Source: Mariniblastus sp.
GTDB taxonomy: Bacteria > Planctomycetota > Planctomycetia > Pirellulales > Pirellulaceae
Length of the DNA stretch: 64,000 nt
Direction of reading: 5' to 3'
Assembly: GCA_022447605.1 (NCBI GenBank)
Contig: JAKVBG010000001.1
Span: 393,919 to 457,918 of the forward strand
Under the pieces are notes generated by a model. That model searched no databases. It saw only the letters and a list, made by a program, of their open reading frames with translations, and was not told where the DNA came from. Positions 29,900-39,444 of the stretch are shown here, one piece after another. A program made the position numbers and the translations under genes. Each line of letters starts with the position of its first letter. Position 1 is the stretch's first letter.

Positions 29900-32125
29900 T
29901 TGATGTTCTGCTTTCACAAACTTCTTCCCTGCCTTCTGATCATGGCGATGGGTGTCCACTCCCTCGAGGGGCAGGAAGGTAACGATGCCAACCGGCTGCA
30001 GCCATCGCCCGAAAACACAGGCGAACTCGATTTCCAGATCGGCTTCCAGGGAATTGCGAAACTGGGCACTTGGTTGCCCGTATTCATCGAAAGCAAAAAT
30101 CAACCGGCAGCCACCCGCTACGAAATTTCCGTGCTGGATGGCGATGACCAACTGGTTACCTACTCGGGTCAACTGATCCGCCGAGCACCCGGCAGATTCG
30201 AGGCGCGGACCCGGCTGGGCCGACAATACGGCGCTATCACGGTCCGTTTACTGGACGACCAAAATAAGGTGTTGGCAGAAAAAACGGCCAGCCTCGGCAG
30301 TCTGCCTTCGCTCAATATTGTGCCCAGCACCCACAAGTTGATCCTCGCCATCGAACCAGGAGAAGCCGTGTTCCAGTCGCTGGAATCGGTAATCTCGAGT
30401 AGTTCCAAGGGAGATAGTCAAGTCGTGCTGGGAACCAACGATACCAGCTCGCTGCCATCCTCCTGGCTCAACTGGGAATCGATTTCAACGGTCGTGATCA
30501 CCACCTCCGACGTCCAACTGATCCAGTCCCTGACGCAGCCGCAATGGCAAGCCCTTGAACAGTGGGTTCGCAATGGAGGCAAACTTGTCTTTTGTGGTGG
30601 AGAAAACGGCCAAGACGTCTTCCACAGCGATGGCCTGGGACGGTTCCTGCCCGGCACCCTGGTCAATAACACCGCACTACAAAACAGCTGGCAATTGGAA
30701 GCCTTCGCCAGTAGTCGTGAACAGTTGCTGCAAGGAGACAACCAATCTCTGGTGGCTACCGTGCTCAACCCGGTCGAGGGTGTCGTTGACAAGACCCAGG
30801 ACGATATCCCGCTGATTGTTCGAACGGCCCTGGGCTTCGGCCTGGTGGTTTACTCGGCGGTTGACCTCGACCAGGGACCCGTTGCCGACTGGCCGGGACG
30901 CAACGCGTTTATTTCAGGTTTGCTCGACCCGGCATCCAACGCCGACCCCTCGACCATCGAAGAGACTCAGAACAATCGTTTCTCACATTATGGCTACGAC
31001 GACCTGACCGGACAGTTGAAAGTTCCACTCGAGCAGTTTTCTGGCGCCCGTTTCGTGACCTTTACCTGGGTTGCCGTGCTGATCGGACTCTACATTATCT
31101 GCATCGGTCCAGGTGACTATTTCCTGTTGAGAAATGTCTTTGGCAAAATGGAACTGACCTGGCTGACCTTTCCTTTGATCACGCTTCTGTTTTGCGGTAT
31201 CGCCGTCATCATGGCCCGGGCAACCCGACCGACCAGCATCCAGGTTAACCAACTGGAGATCATCGACATTGATGCTATCGACAGCACCACCCGGGGCAAC
31301 CTGTGGGCCAATGTTTTCAGCCCGGCAACGTCCAATTGCCAGGTCCAAACGGCTGCCAGAAACCAGCTCGGGTTTGACACCCGCACCAACAGCACGGTCA
31401 TCTGGCAAGGCCTTCCCGGAAGCGGCTTGGGGGGAATGCAAACGCGCACAGGAGCTCGGCTGTTTCGCCGGGAATATCGCTGTGAATTCGAATCGAGCGG
31501 TGAGGGAGATTCTCCCGCCCACTGCACCCTCAGCGAACTGCCATTGCAGGTATCTTCCACCAAGCCACTGTTCGTACAGTGGTACAGCCCCAACCCATTC
31601 AAGGTGCAAAGCAGGCTGCGAGTCGATTCCCAGTTTCAACGTCTGGAGGGGACCATCACCAATCCTCTGCAAGTCAGCCTGCATAACTGCCGGCTGATGT
31701 TCGAAAACTGGACTTATGAGCTCAATGACATCCTGGAGCCGGGAGAAACGATTGATATTGAAACGGAGACCAAGGAAAAAACTGCCAAGAACTTCCTGAC
31801 GCGGCGCAAACGGGAGAGCAACAAGGGGAAGAACAGTCCCTGGAATCCTGCGGACGCCCGAATGTGGAGAATCGCCGACATGTTGATGTTCTATGAATTG
31901 GCCGGCGGGCGCGGCTACACCAAGCTCTCCCATGACTACCAATCACAAGTCGACATGTCTCGTCAACTCAACCTGGGACGAGCCATGCTGGTGGGCGAGA
32001 TCCGACATATCCATCACGGTACGGACCTTGAGATTTCCGACCGTGACACAGAAACCCGTTACGATAATGTAACAACCATCGTTCGAATCACCCTCCCGGT
32101 AGAATTTGAAAATCCGAACCCGTAA
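29900..32125 (+). CDS. membrane protein of unknown function upstream of ABC ATPase
   Basis: Signal peptide, large N-terminal domain with VVITTSDVQLIQSLTQPQWQALEQWVRNGGKLVFCGG, two TM helices around aa 380-440, C-terminal domain. Confidence 0.8.
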   Translation: MMFCFHKLLPCLLIMAMGVHSLEGQEGNDANRLQPSPENTGELDFQIGFQGIAKLGTWLPVFIESKNQPAATRYEISVLDGDDQLVTYSGQLIRRAPGRFEARTRLGRQYGAITVRLLDDQNKVLAEKTASLGSLPSLNIVPSTHKLILAIEPGEAVFQSLESVISSSSKGDSQVVLGTNDTSSLPSSWLNWESISTVVITTSDVQLIQSLTQPQWQALEQWVRNGGKLVFCGGENGQDVFHSDGLGRFLPGTLVNNTALQNSWQLEAFASSREQLLQGDNQSLVATVLNPVEGVVDKTQDDIPLIVRTALGFGLVVYSAVDLDQGPVADWPGRNAFISGLLDPASNADPSTIEETQNNRFSHYGYDDLTGQLKVPLEQFSGARFVTFTWVAVLIGLYIICIGPGDYFLLRNVFGKMELTWLTFPLITLLFCGIAVIMARATRPTSIQVNQLEIIDIDAIDSTTRGNLWANVFSPATSNCQVQTAARNQLGFDTRTNSTVIWQGLPGSGLGGMQTRTGARLFRREYRCEFESSGEGDSPAHCTLSELPLQVSSTKPLFVQWYSPNPFKVQSRLRVDSQFQRLEGTITNPLQVSLHNCRLMFENWTYELNDILEPGETIDIETETKEKTAKNFLTRRKRESNKGKNSPWNPADARMWRIADMLMFYELAGGRGYTKLSHDYQSQVDMSRQLNLGRAMLVGEIRHIHHGTDLEISDRDTETRYDNVTTIVRITLPVEFENPNP

Positions 32126-32140
32126 AACGGAATTCCCGTC

Positions 32141-33073
32141 GTGATCAAAACCGAAAACCTCACCAAGAAATATGGCGAGATGTTCGCTATCAAGTCGATC
32201 AACCTGGATCTTCAACAGGGTGACCTGTTCGGGTTTATCGGGCCCAACGGGGCCGGCAAAACAACCACCATGCGAATCATCGCCACGCTGCTGGAACCCA
32301 GCTGGGGAGAAGCGTACGTGTGCGGTCACTCGATCTACAATGCTCCCAAGGAAATCCGTCGGCTGGTCGGCTATATGCCGGACTTTTTTGGCGTCTACGA
32401 CGACATGAAGGTGATTGAATATTTGGAGTTTTTTGCAGCGTCCTACCGCATCAAGGGAACGGAACGTCGAAAAAAATGTGATGAGATGCTGGAGACGGTT
32501 GACCTCGATTTCAAACGAGACGCGTTTGCCAATACACTTTCCCGCGGACAGACACAACGACTGGGGCTGGCCCGGGTCCTGCTGCACGACCCCCAGGTGC
32601 TGTTGCTGGACGAACCGCTCAGCGGCCTCGATCCGCGGGCCAGGATCGAGATGCGAAACCTGATGCGACGCTTGGGAACAATGGGAAAAACCGTGATCGT
32701 TTCGAGCCACATCCTGCCGGAACTGGCGGACATCTGCAACAAGATCGGAATCATTGATAAGGGAGAGCTTAAGGTCTCAGCCGAAGTGACCGACGTCATG
32801 AACCAGGTTCGGGATCAGACCGTGCTGCACGTCGGTGTTGACACCAACAGCGAGACGGCGGCCAAAGTGCTTGAGCAGAACGAACTGGTATCCCGTGTCG
32901 AACAGGGGGACGGTCACCTGGTCGTCACCCTCAAAAGCCAGACTAAGGATTATTCGCAACTGGCGGCCGATTTGATCAACCAGGGAATTGGCCTGACGTT
33001 GTTCCAGGAAGAAGAAGTCAGCCTGGAATCCGCCTTCATGGCGCTGACCAAGGGTGCAGGCGCCAAGATTTGA
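32141..33073 (+). CDS. ABC transporter ATP-binding protein
   Basis: Walker A GPNGAGKTTT; signature LSRGQTQRLGLARVLLHDPQVLLLDEPLSGLDP. Confidence 0.96.
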   Translation: MIKTENLTKKYGEMFAIKSINLDLQQGDLFGFIGPNGAGKTTTMRIIATLLEPSWGEAYVCGHSIYNAPKEIRRLVGYMPDFFGVYDDMKVIEYLEFFAASYRIKGTERRKKCDEMLETVDLDFKRDAFANTLSRGQTQRLGLARVLLHDPQVLLLDEPLSGLDPRARIEMRNLMRRLGTMGKTVIVSSHILPELADICNKIGIIDKGELKVSAEVTDVMNQVRDQTVLHVGVDTNSETAAKVLEQNELVSRVEQGDGHLVVTLKSQTKDYSQLAADLINQGIGLTLFQEEEVSLESAFMALTKGAGAKI

Positions 33074-33171
33074 CAGCGAGCGGGTAAGTGTCGAGGGGCG
33101 ATCAACGGCCCTCACGTTGCGCCTTGCCGGCCACATCGCACCGGAGACCGACGCGACAGTACGGAGCGATT

Positions 33172-33519
33172 TCAGATCGCATCACTGCCCCGCTCACCGG
33201 TTCGAATGCGAACACAGTCATCCAGCGGCAATACGAAAATCTTCCCGTCCCCCATCTCTCCCGTTTCACCACTGCGGCCGCCCTCAACGATCGCCTGGAT
33301 GGTGGGTTCTACGAATTCTTCATTGACCGCGATCTGCAACTGGACCTTGCGTCGAAGATTCGCAATCCCCTCTTCGGTTCCCTGAATTTCCGACTTACCG
33401 TGCTGACGACCGAATCCCTGGCAATCCATGATCGTCAGACGAAAGACCTGGACATCGGTCAGCGCCGCTTTGACGGACTCCAGTTGATGGGGCTGGATAA
33501 TGGCAACAATGAGTTTCAT
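33172..33519 (-). CDS. glnB: P-II family nitrogen regulator, T-loop variant
   Basis: MKLIVAIIQPHQLESVKAALTDVQVFRLTIMDCQGFGRQHGKSEIQGTEEG ... GDGKIFVLPLDDCVRIRTGERGSDAI. Confidence 0.93.
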   Translation of the reverse strand: MKLIVAIIQPHQLESVKAALTDVQVFRLTIMDCQGFGRQHGKSEIQGTEEGIANLRRKVQLQIAVNEEFVEPTIQAIVEGGRSGETGEMGDGKIFVLPLDDCVRIRTGERGSDAI

Positions 33520-33624
33520 GGACGAAACTGTACCATGTGTGGTTCCGCGCGAAAAGTATTGGCCGCTTCTTTCATGACGCCAGGCCCCTTGAAACGAATC
33601 GGCCCAGGCAGGGAGCAGGCGGGG

Positions 33625-34671
33625 TCAGGCATCGGCTCCGTCTTCAGCCACCTGATCAAACAGGGCATCCACGTAGGCCTGGACTTCAAACCTGGCAAAC
33701 GCATCCGGGGTTTCCCCCAGACCGACAAATTTCACCGGCAAACCAAACTCCTGTCGAATGGGAATGGCCACCCCACCCTTGGCAGAACCGTCCAACTTGG
33801 CCAGGACGATCCCTGAAACACCGGCTGCCTCGGTAAAACCCCGCGCCTGGCTGATCGCATTTTGTCCGGCGGTGGCGTCCAGCACCAGCAACACCTCGTG
33901 CGGTGCATCCTCGATTACCTTGGACATGACCCGCCGAATGCGACCCAATTCATCCATCAAGTTGGCTTGCGTCTGCAACCGACCAGCCGTGTCAATAATA
34001 CAAATATCAGCATTCGATTTTTTCGCCGTATCGACCGCCTTGTAGGCAACGCTGGCTGGATCACCACCCGATTTACCCGTCACAATCTCCGCTCCCAGTC
34101 GGTCTGCCCAGACGGTCAACTGCTGCACAGCAGCCGCTCGAAACGTGTCGCCTGCACCGAGTACAACCCGCTTGCCCTGGGACGTAAACAACTGGCACAG
34201 CTTGGCAATCGAGGTGGTCTTGCCCGATCCGTTGACACCGACAACCATGATCACCGTGGGACCGGCGTCTGCCTGGGCAAGTTCCGCTGGCTCCTGTTGC
34301 ATCATCTCGAGGATCGTCTCCTTGGCCGAATCCACGAGATCGATCATCATCACTTTCCGGCCTCTGAACTTGTCCTGGATGTCATCCCGGATCCGTTCCG
34401 CCGGGCCATTCCCCATATCGGTTTTGATCAGGTAGGCAAACAACTCGTCCAGAAACTCATCATCAACCAACCGCCCCTCTTTACCCACCAAGTCCCGGAT
34501 ATCGGTATTGAGAACCGTGACCGTTTTCTTCAGAGCACTTTTGGCCCATCCAAACATGCCAACCCGTGCATCGGTCGACGGCGAATCCTCTGTCTGATCC
34601 AGGGGATTCTCGGCCGAATCTCCGTCTATCGGTTTTTCTTCTTTTCGTCCAAATGGATTCCAGCCAGCCAT
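33625..34671 (-). CDS. ftsY: signal recognition particle receptor FtsY
   Basis: VVGVNGSGKTTSIAKL; LGAGDTFRAAAVQQL; IIDTAGRLQTQANLMDEL; LAKLDGSAKGGVAIPI. Confidence 0.96.
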   Translation of the reverse strand: MAGWNPFGRKEEKPIDGDSAENPLDQTEDSPSTDARVGMFGWAKSALKKTVTVLNTDIRDLVGKEGRLVDDEFLDELFAYLIKTDMGNGPAERIRDDIQDKFRGRKVMMIDLVDSAKETILEMMQQEPAELAQADAGPTVIMVVGVNGSGKTTSIAKLCQLFTSQGKRVVLGAGDTFRAAAVQQLTVWADRLGAEIVTGKSGGDPASVAYKAVDTAKKSNADICIIDTAGRLQTQANLMDELGRIRRVMSKVIEDAPHEVLLVLDATAGQNAISQARGFTEAAGVSGIVLAKLDGSAKGGVAIPIRQEFGLPVKFVGLGETPDAFARFEVQAYVDALFDQVAEDGADA

Positions 34672-34792
34672 GGTTTAATTATCTACCCGTACGTTCAGAA
34701 TGCGTCCAAAAAAGTCTCACAAGCCGCCCATTGTATCGACGGGCGCCCCAGTTGGGCACCCGAACCGGACCGACCTCCAGAGACAGCCATTC

Positions 34793-35305
34793 TCAGCCGG
34801 GATTTCCGTCAGACGACCCCGACTTTGCCGAACCAGGTCCATCCGACGCGCGACCATCACCCTGGGGCGGAGTCTCTCCGTGCTCGGTTTCCACCGCGGC
34901 TTCCTGCTCCAGGTGAATGAACCGGTCCAGAACACCATTGACAAACTGGGCCGACTGATTGGTACCAAATCGTTTGGCCAACTCAATCGCTTCATTGATG
35001 GCCACCCGGTCAGGCGTCTCGGTCCACAGAATCTCATACGCCCCCAACCGCAAAATGGCCCGGTCGGTGGCTGCCATCCGGTTCAATCGCCAGTTATCCG
35101 AGGTTGTCGCGAGTCGCTGATCAATCAATTGGCGATGCGCGCTGACCCCCCGTATCAGTTCCAAAGCAAATTCACAGGTCGGGGAATCTGCCTGCAAGCG
35201 GCCCCGAACAAAGGTCTCGCTCTGCTCGATTGGGAAGTCCGGATTCAAATCCAGCTGATAGAGCACCTGGAGGACGACTTCTCGGGCACGACGGCGTTGG
35301 GACAT
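34793..35305 (-). CDS. nusB: transcription antitermination factor NusB
   Basis: MSQRRRAREVVLQVLYQLD; TDRAILRLGAYEILWTETPDRVAINEAIELAKRFGTNQSAQFVNGVLD. Confidence 0.93.
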   Translation of the reverse strand: MSQRRRAREVVLQVLYQLDLNPDFPIEQSETFVRGRLQADSPTCEFALELIRGVSAHRQLIDQRLATTSDNWRLNRMAATDRAILRLGAYEILWTETPDRVAINEAIELAKRFGTNQSAQFVNGVLDRFIHLEQEAAVETEHGETPPQGDGRASDGPGSAKSGSSDGNPG

Positions 35306-35380
35306 GGCAATTTTCAAAGAACGTAGGTCAAACCAGGAGTCGCAATTGTAAATCAAACCAGGAAAAGAACAACTCGAAAC

Positions 35381-35869
35381 TCAATCACGAGCGTTCTCCC
35401 TCAGGCGCAACATTTCCACGACTGCATCGACTGCCTCGTGTCCCTTGTTGCCAACGCTCCCACCACTCCGCTGGATCGCCTGTTCAAGGTTGTTACATGT
35501 CAGAACACCAAACGCCACGGGTTTGCCGGAATCAACCATCAACTGGCCCAACTGGGAACTGACTGTCGAGTTGATATGGGCATCGTGGCTCGTTTCGCCA
35601 CGGATAACGGCCCCCAGGCAAATCACGGCGTCAGCCGATGGCAAGGCCCACTTGGCTGCCAAGCTGATTTCCCAGGCACCGGGAACACGGAATACCTCGA
35701 CCTGTTGGTCCTGGACCCCATGGGCTCTCAGTTTCTCGATCGCACCGTTCAACAACTTCTCGGTGATTGTTTCATTGTAGCGCGAAACGACAACAGCAAA
35801 ACGCATTCCCTCCAGGGAACCCGTTCGCCCTTCATGCATTCGACCTGAAAAACCATCCATCTCAGTCAA
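35381..35869 (-). CDS. ribH: 6,7-dimethyl-8-ribityllumazine synthase
   Basis: VVSRYNETITEKLLNGAIEKLRAHG; VPGAWEISLAAKWA; CLGAVIRGETSHDAHI; GVLTCNNLEQAIQRSGG. Confidence 0.95.
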   Translation of the reverse strand: MTEMDGFSGRMHEGRTGSLEGMRFAVVVSRYNETITEKLLNGAIEKLRAHGVQDQQVEVFRVPGAWEISLAAKWALPSADAVICLGAVIRGETSHDAHINSTVSSQLGQLMVDSGKPVAFGVLTCNNLEQAIQRSGGSVGNKGHEAVDAVVEMLRLRENARD

Positions 35870-35977
35870 TTCTCAAATTTCTACCAACCCGAAAATGAAA
35901 CAGGCAGCCCGCATCTCTCATCACCGTCGCGACCCAGGCTGCTATCAGCAGTGCGGGAGGTACCCCCCCCTCGAAAG

Positions 35978-35998
35978 TGACCCTGCGTCACAGGGTCA
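35978..35998 (-). other. hairpin downstream of rho
   Basis: TGACCCTG-CGTCA-CAGGGTCA, 8-bp perfect stem just 3' of the rho stop (36014); no U-tract. Confidence 0.5.
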
Positions 35999-36013
35999 GG
36001 CGCCTCAAACGGG

Positions 36014-37519
36014 TTAGATTCCCCCTGCCTTGACGCTCATCAAAAACTCCGCATTGGACTTGGTTTTTTTCAATCGGGTAATCAACATCTCCATCGCATC
36101 GGGTGAATTCAACTCACTCAACACGCGCCGAATCATGCAAATCCGCTCATATTCTTCCGCATCAAGCAATTTTTCTTCGCGACGTGTTCCCGACTGGTTA
36201 ATGTCAATGGCTGGCCAGATCCGTCGATCGACGAGCCGTCGATCCAGCACGATTTCCATGTTCCCCGTCCCTTTGAATTCTTCGAAAATCACATCGTCCA
36301 TCTTGCTGCCCGTGTCGATCAGGGCAGTCGCAAGAATGGTCAACGAACCACCCTCTTCCAACTTCCTGGCGGAACCAAAAAAGGCTTTCGGTTTCTGCAG
36401 TGCGTTGGCGTCCAGCCCACCAGAGAGTGTCTTGCCCGATTGGGGACATTCCGAGTTCCAAGCCCTTCCAAGGCGGGTGATCGAATCGAGGAAAATCACC
36501 ACATCGACACCACTCTCGACCAATCGCTTGGCCTTCTCCAGGACCATTTCGGCAACCTGGATATGTCGCGATGCGGGTTCATCAAAGGTCGAACTGATCA
36601 CTTCACAGTTTTTTCCCTTGACTTCGCGCTCCATATCGGTGACTTCTTCGGGCCGCTCGTCAATCAGCAACATGATGACGTACGCATCGGGGTAATTGCT
36701 CAAAACGGCCCGGGCCATGTTTTGCAGGAGCATCGTCTTACCGGCCCTGGGCGGGCTCACGATCAGCCCGCGCTGGCCAAACCCGATGGGGGCAATCATA
36801 TCCACCACACGGGTCGAGTAATCCGTAGCGTTGTGCTCCATCATGATTCGCGAATCAGGATGCAGGGGCGTCAACTCATCGAACTGGATTTTTCGCGCGT
36901 TATCGTTCGGATCGACTCCGTTCACCTTTTCGACTCGCAACAGCGCAAAATATCTTTCATTTTCTTTGGGTGGTCGAATTTGACCGGTAACAATGGCCCC
37001 ATTGCGAAGATTGAATTTCCGGATCTGGCTGGGGGAAACGTAGATATCGTCCGGGCAACTCAGGTAGTGATACTCCGGACTGCGGAGGAAACCAAATCCA
37101 TCGGGAAGAATCTGTAGTGTCCCTTCACCAAACATCAGGCCCTTGGCCTTGACTCGCAACTTGAGGATCTCCGAGATCAATTCCCGTTTACTCAAATCAG
37201 ACGCATGGGCCACGCCCTCTGAATCCGCACAGGCCCGCACCTCGTCCAGTTTCATCTTCTGCAACTCGGTGACGTTGATTTTGCCAATCGCATCCGGCTC
37301 GACCGATGTCTCATCCGATGTCACGGGCCTTTTTTCACGCGAGATCTGCTCGGCCAGCGACATCGGCTCGCCGTCCGCTTCAATTTCTCTCAATTTGTCA
37401 GAAATTTCCGGGTCACCGTACGAAGGACGTTGCCCGCCCGGTCGACGATGACCACCGCGCCGAGGATGCCCCGACTGGCCCGAATAGTCTCCTCGCTTGG
37501 AGTCTCGGTTATCTCCCAT
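36014..37519 (-). CDS. rho: transcription termination factor Rho
   Basis: [43 protein letters not shown]-like region [11 protein letters not shown] / [35 protein letters not shown]. Confidence 0.96.
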   Translation of the reverse strand: MGDNRDSKRGDYSGQSGHPRRGGHRRPGGQRPSYGDPEISDKLREIEADGEPMSLAEQISREKRPVTSDETSVEPDAIGKINVTELQKMKLDEVRACADSEGVAHASDLSKRELISEILKLRVKAKGLMFGEGTLQILPDGFGFLRSPEYHYLSCPDDIYVSPSQIRKFNLRNGAIVTGQIRPPKENERYFALLRVEKVNGVDPNDNARKIQFDELTPLHPDSRIMMEHNATDYSTRVVDMIAPIGFGQRGLIVSPPRAGKTMLLQNMARAVLSNYPDAYVIMLLIDERPEEVTDMEREVKGKNCEVISSTFDEPASRHIQVAEMVLEKAKRLVESGVDVVIFLDSITRLGRAWNSECPQSGKTLSGGLDANALQKPKAFFGSARKLEEGGSLTILATALIDTGSKMDDVIFEEFKGTGNMEIVLDRRLVDRRIWPAIDINQSGTRREEKLLDAEEYERICMIRRVLSELNSPDAMEMLITRLKKTKSNAEFLMSVKAGGI

Positions 37520-37598
37520 GTTTTTCTCCCGAATTCGCCAAGCACATGATAAGACTACCTGGCGGATTGCATTTAAAAGTTGTATCAGCAGGATTTGT

Positions 37599-38201
37599 TT
37601 ACGGCATCGGAAGTCGCCACCGGCGCCATAATGTTTCCACCTGTAAAAACAGATTTTCCTTTGACAGCGAATTGTCAATTTGGTCGGTTGCCCGCAAACG
37701 CTTCGTTTCGAGGTCCACTTGGAGCGATTCTCGCCGCGCAAGTTCACTGACTGACCAACCCCGATCAGCAGCCCGCTGTTGACGCGATGCCAAATCGGTG
37801 TGCACGTACACAATTTTGTCGCAAAATCGATCCCACCCCGATTTGAACATCACCGGAGCATCAAGGACCACGGCGGGTACCTCGACCGATTCCAATTCTG
37901 CCAAACGCTCAACAATTCGTTGACCGATGATGGGATGCGTGATCCGCTCCAACCTGGCAAGCTGCCGTTCAGCATCTGCCGGGCCAAAAACGGCCTGGGC
38001 CAAGGCGGCACGATCAACTTGCCCGTCTTTCAATACGTCTTGCCCCCAGTTTTCGACAATCTCCTGTTTCACTTCCGGTTCACGAAGGATCTGATGACCA
38101 ATCTGGTCGGCACTCAATACCGCCGCGCCCAAACGCTCGAAACAGTCAGCTACACTGCTTTTACCGCTGGCAATTCCACCCGCGACACCGATAACGAGCA
38201 T
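37599..38201 (-). CDS. coaE: dephospho-CoA kinase
   Basis: [59 protein letters not shown]. Confidence 0.94.
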   Translation of the reverse strand: MLVIGVAGGIASGKSSVADCFERLGAAVLSADQIGHQILREPEVKQEIVENWGQDVLKDGQVDRAALAQAVFGPADAERQLARLERITHPIIGQRIVERLAELESVEVPAVVLDAPVMFKSGWDRFCDKIVYVHTDLASRQQRAADRGWSVSELARRESLQVDLETKRLRATDQIDNSLSKENLFLQVETLWRRWRLPMP

Positions 38202-38616
38202 CGAATCGAACCATCATGTGGGATGAGTTGAATGGGTAAATCTATGATCCAGTCTTCATGGTCCAAAATTCCGGCTCCGTTCCTTGAACCTCCAGATCAC
38301 ATTCTGCAGGACACGAAGACGGTCGCCGAACGCAAAAACGCCTGAACCCGGGTTGAAAGACGAAAGGACCGCTACCAACGGCACGCTGAATACAAATTCT
38401 TGGCCTAAGATCGTGGCGGGAAGGTCCGAATCTTGACACAACTCACAGCGTTGCGACACGGGCCCAACTTACCACGTAAAGGGAACAATGAATCTGATTG
38501 CAGGTGGGATTGCTAAAAAGGGTAAATCCATCAACGTCGGCCAACCTGTCAAGCGGTTCACGCGTTCTGGATTCATCGGTTTGCAGCAATTCGTTCTACC
38601 GAATTTCTTGATCGGC

Positions 38617-38642
38617 GGAGACGGGGGATGACCCTTGTCTCC
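38617..38642 (+). other. strong 11-bp hairpin in ORF-poor region
   Basis: GGAGACGGGGG-ATGA-CCCTTGTCTCC: 9 Watson-Crick + 2 G.U pairs when read as + strand RNA. Confidence 0.5.
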
Positions 38643-38978
38643 TAACAACCTCAGGTGAATGTTGTTTTTACGATGTCCCTTTACCATAACTGTTTTCACC
38701 ATCATTTTCCAGAATTGTACGGTTAATTTACCGAACCTTATTGGCTCTCCTCCGCCGCCCGCTGCGGGACGCACTTCGGAACCCGGCTGGTGCCAACGAA
38801 CCGTTACGGTGCCTGACGGGACACCATGACAGAACATGGGCCGGCCGGACCGTCGGAACCGCAGAGGACAGGCCGAGTTCAGTGAGCCAACAATCGAACC
38901 GGCCAAATTTCACTCGTTTCCCCAAAAACCGATGGTTTTCAGTAAGACTCAAACCATCGCCAAGAGGGGATAAACGGT

Positions 38979-39038
38979 AAAAACGGATGGAAAAACAGAC
39001 TCGGGACACCCGCTTGGCCCAGCGTTTGGTCCGTTTTT
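38979..39038 (+). other. long inverted repeat ending in T-run
   Basis: AAAAACGGA (38979-38987) and TCCGTTTTT (39030-39038), with CGGG-ACA-CCCG inside. Confidence 0.4.
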
Positions 39039-39181
39039 CAGTTGATACGAGCGGAATATGCGGCAGGGCATGTCCCCCGAAAGGCAAATTAATGCCCATC
39101 CGGGAGTTTTTTGTGCTGAAACGGGGGCCCGGAAGTAGAATAAATAGCATAGCGGGGTTACTGCGCCCGACGGCCCAGCCG

Positions 39182-39227
39182 ACCCAACCCTAAAAACTGG
39201 AATAGGTTAAGTTCCTAACGGTTGGGT
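39182..39227. other. inverted repeat upstream of coiled-coil gene
   Basis: ACCCAACC (39182-39189) / GGTTGGGT (39220-39227). Confidence 0.4.
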
Positions 39228-39444
39228 ACCCCGTCCAGAATTTGACACTGTTTTTACCCAATTTAAAATTGAGGCAACGGCAGGTCAAATTGCTGCTGGA
39301 AGAACTTAGCCGACGTCCATCTCGGTCGATGCCGTGATTCGTGTCCGAGTCACCCTTCGATCGACTGACGGCCTCGCCCAAGTGTTGTATTGATTCAATT
39401 CGTTTATTTGCCATCTCGCCGTTAAGGCTTTTGAGGAGATCTGA

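Noticed and set aside
33195-33215. GGTTCGAATGCGAACA resembling a tRNA T-arm
   Set aside because: Lies inside the glnB coding region and no acceptor/D/anticodon arms are present.
38469-39150. Small ORFs in the coaE/coiled-coil gap
   Set aside because: No signal peptide, domain or SD; composition not coding-like. Treated as candidate non-coding region instead.
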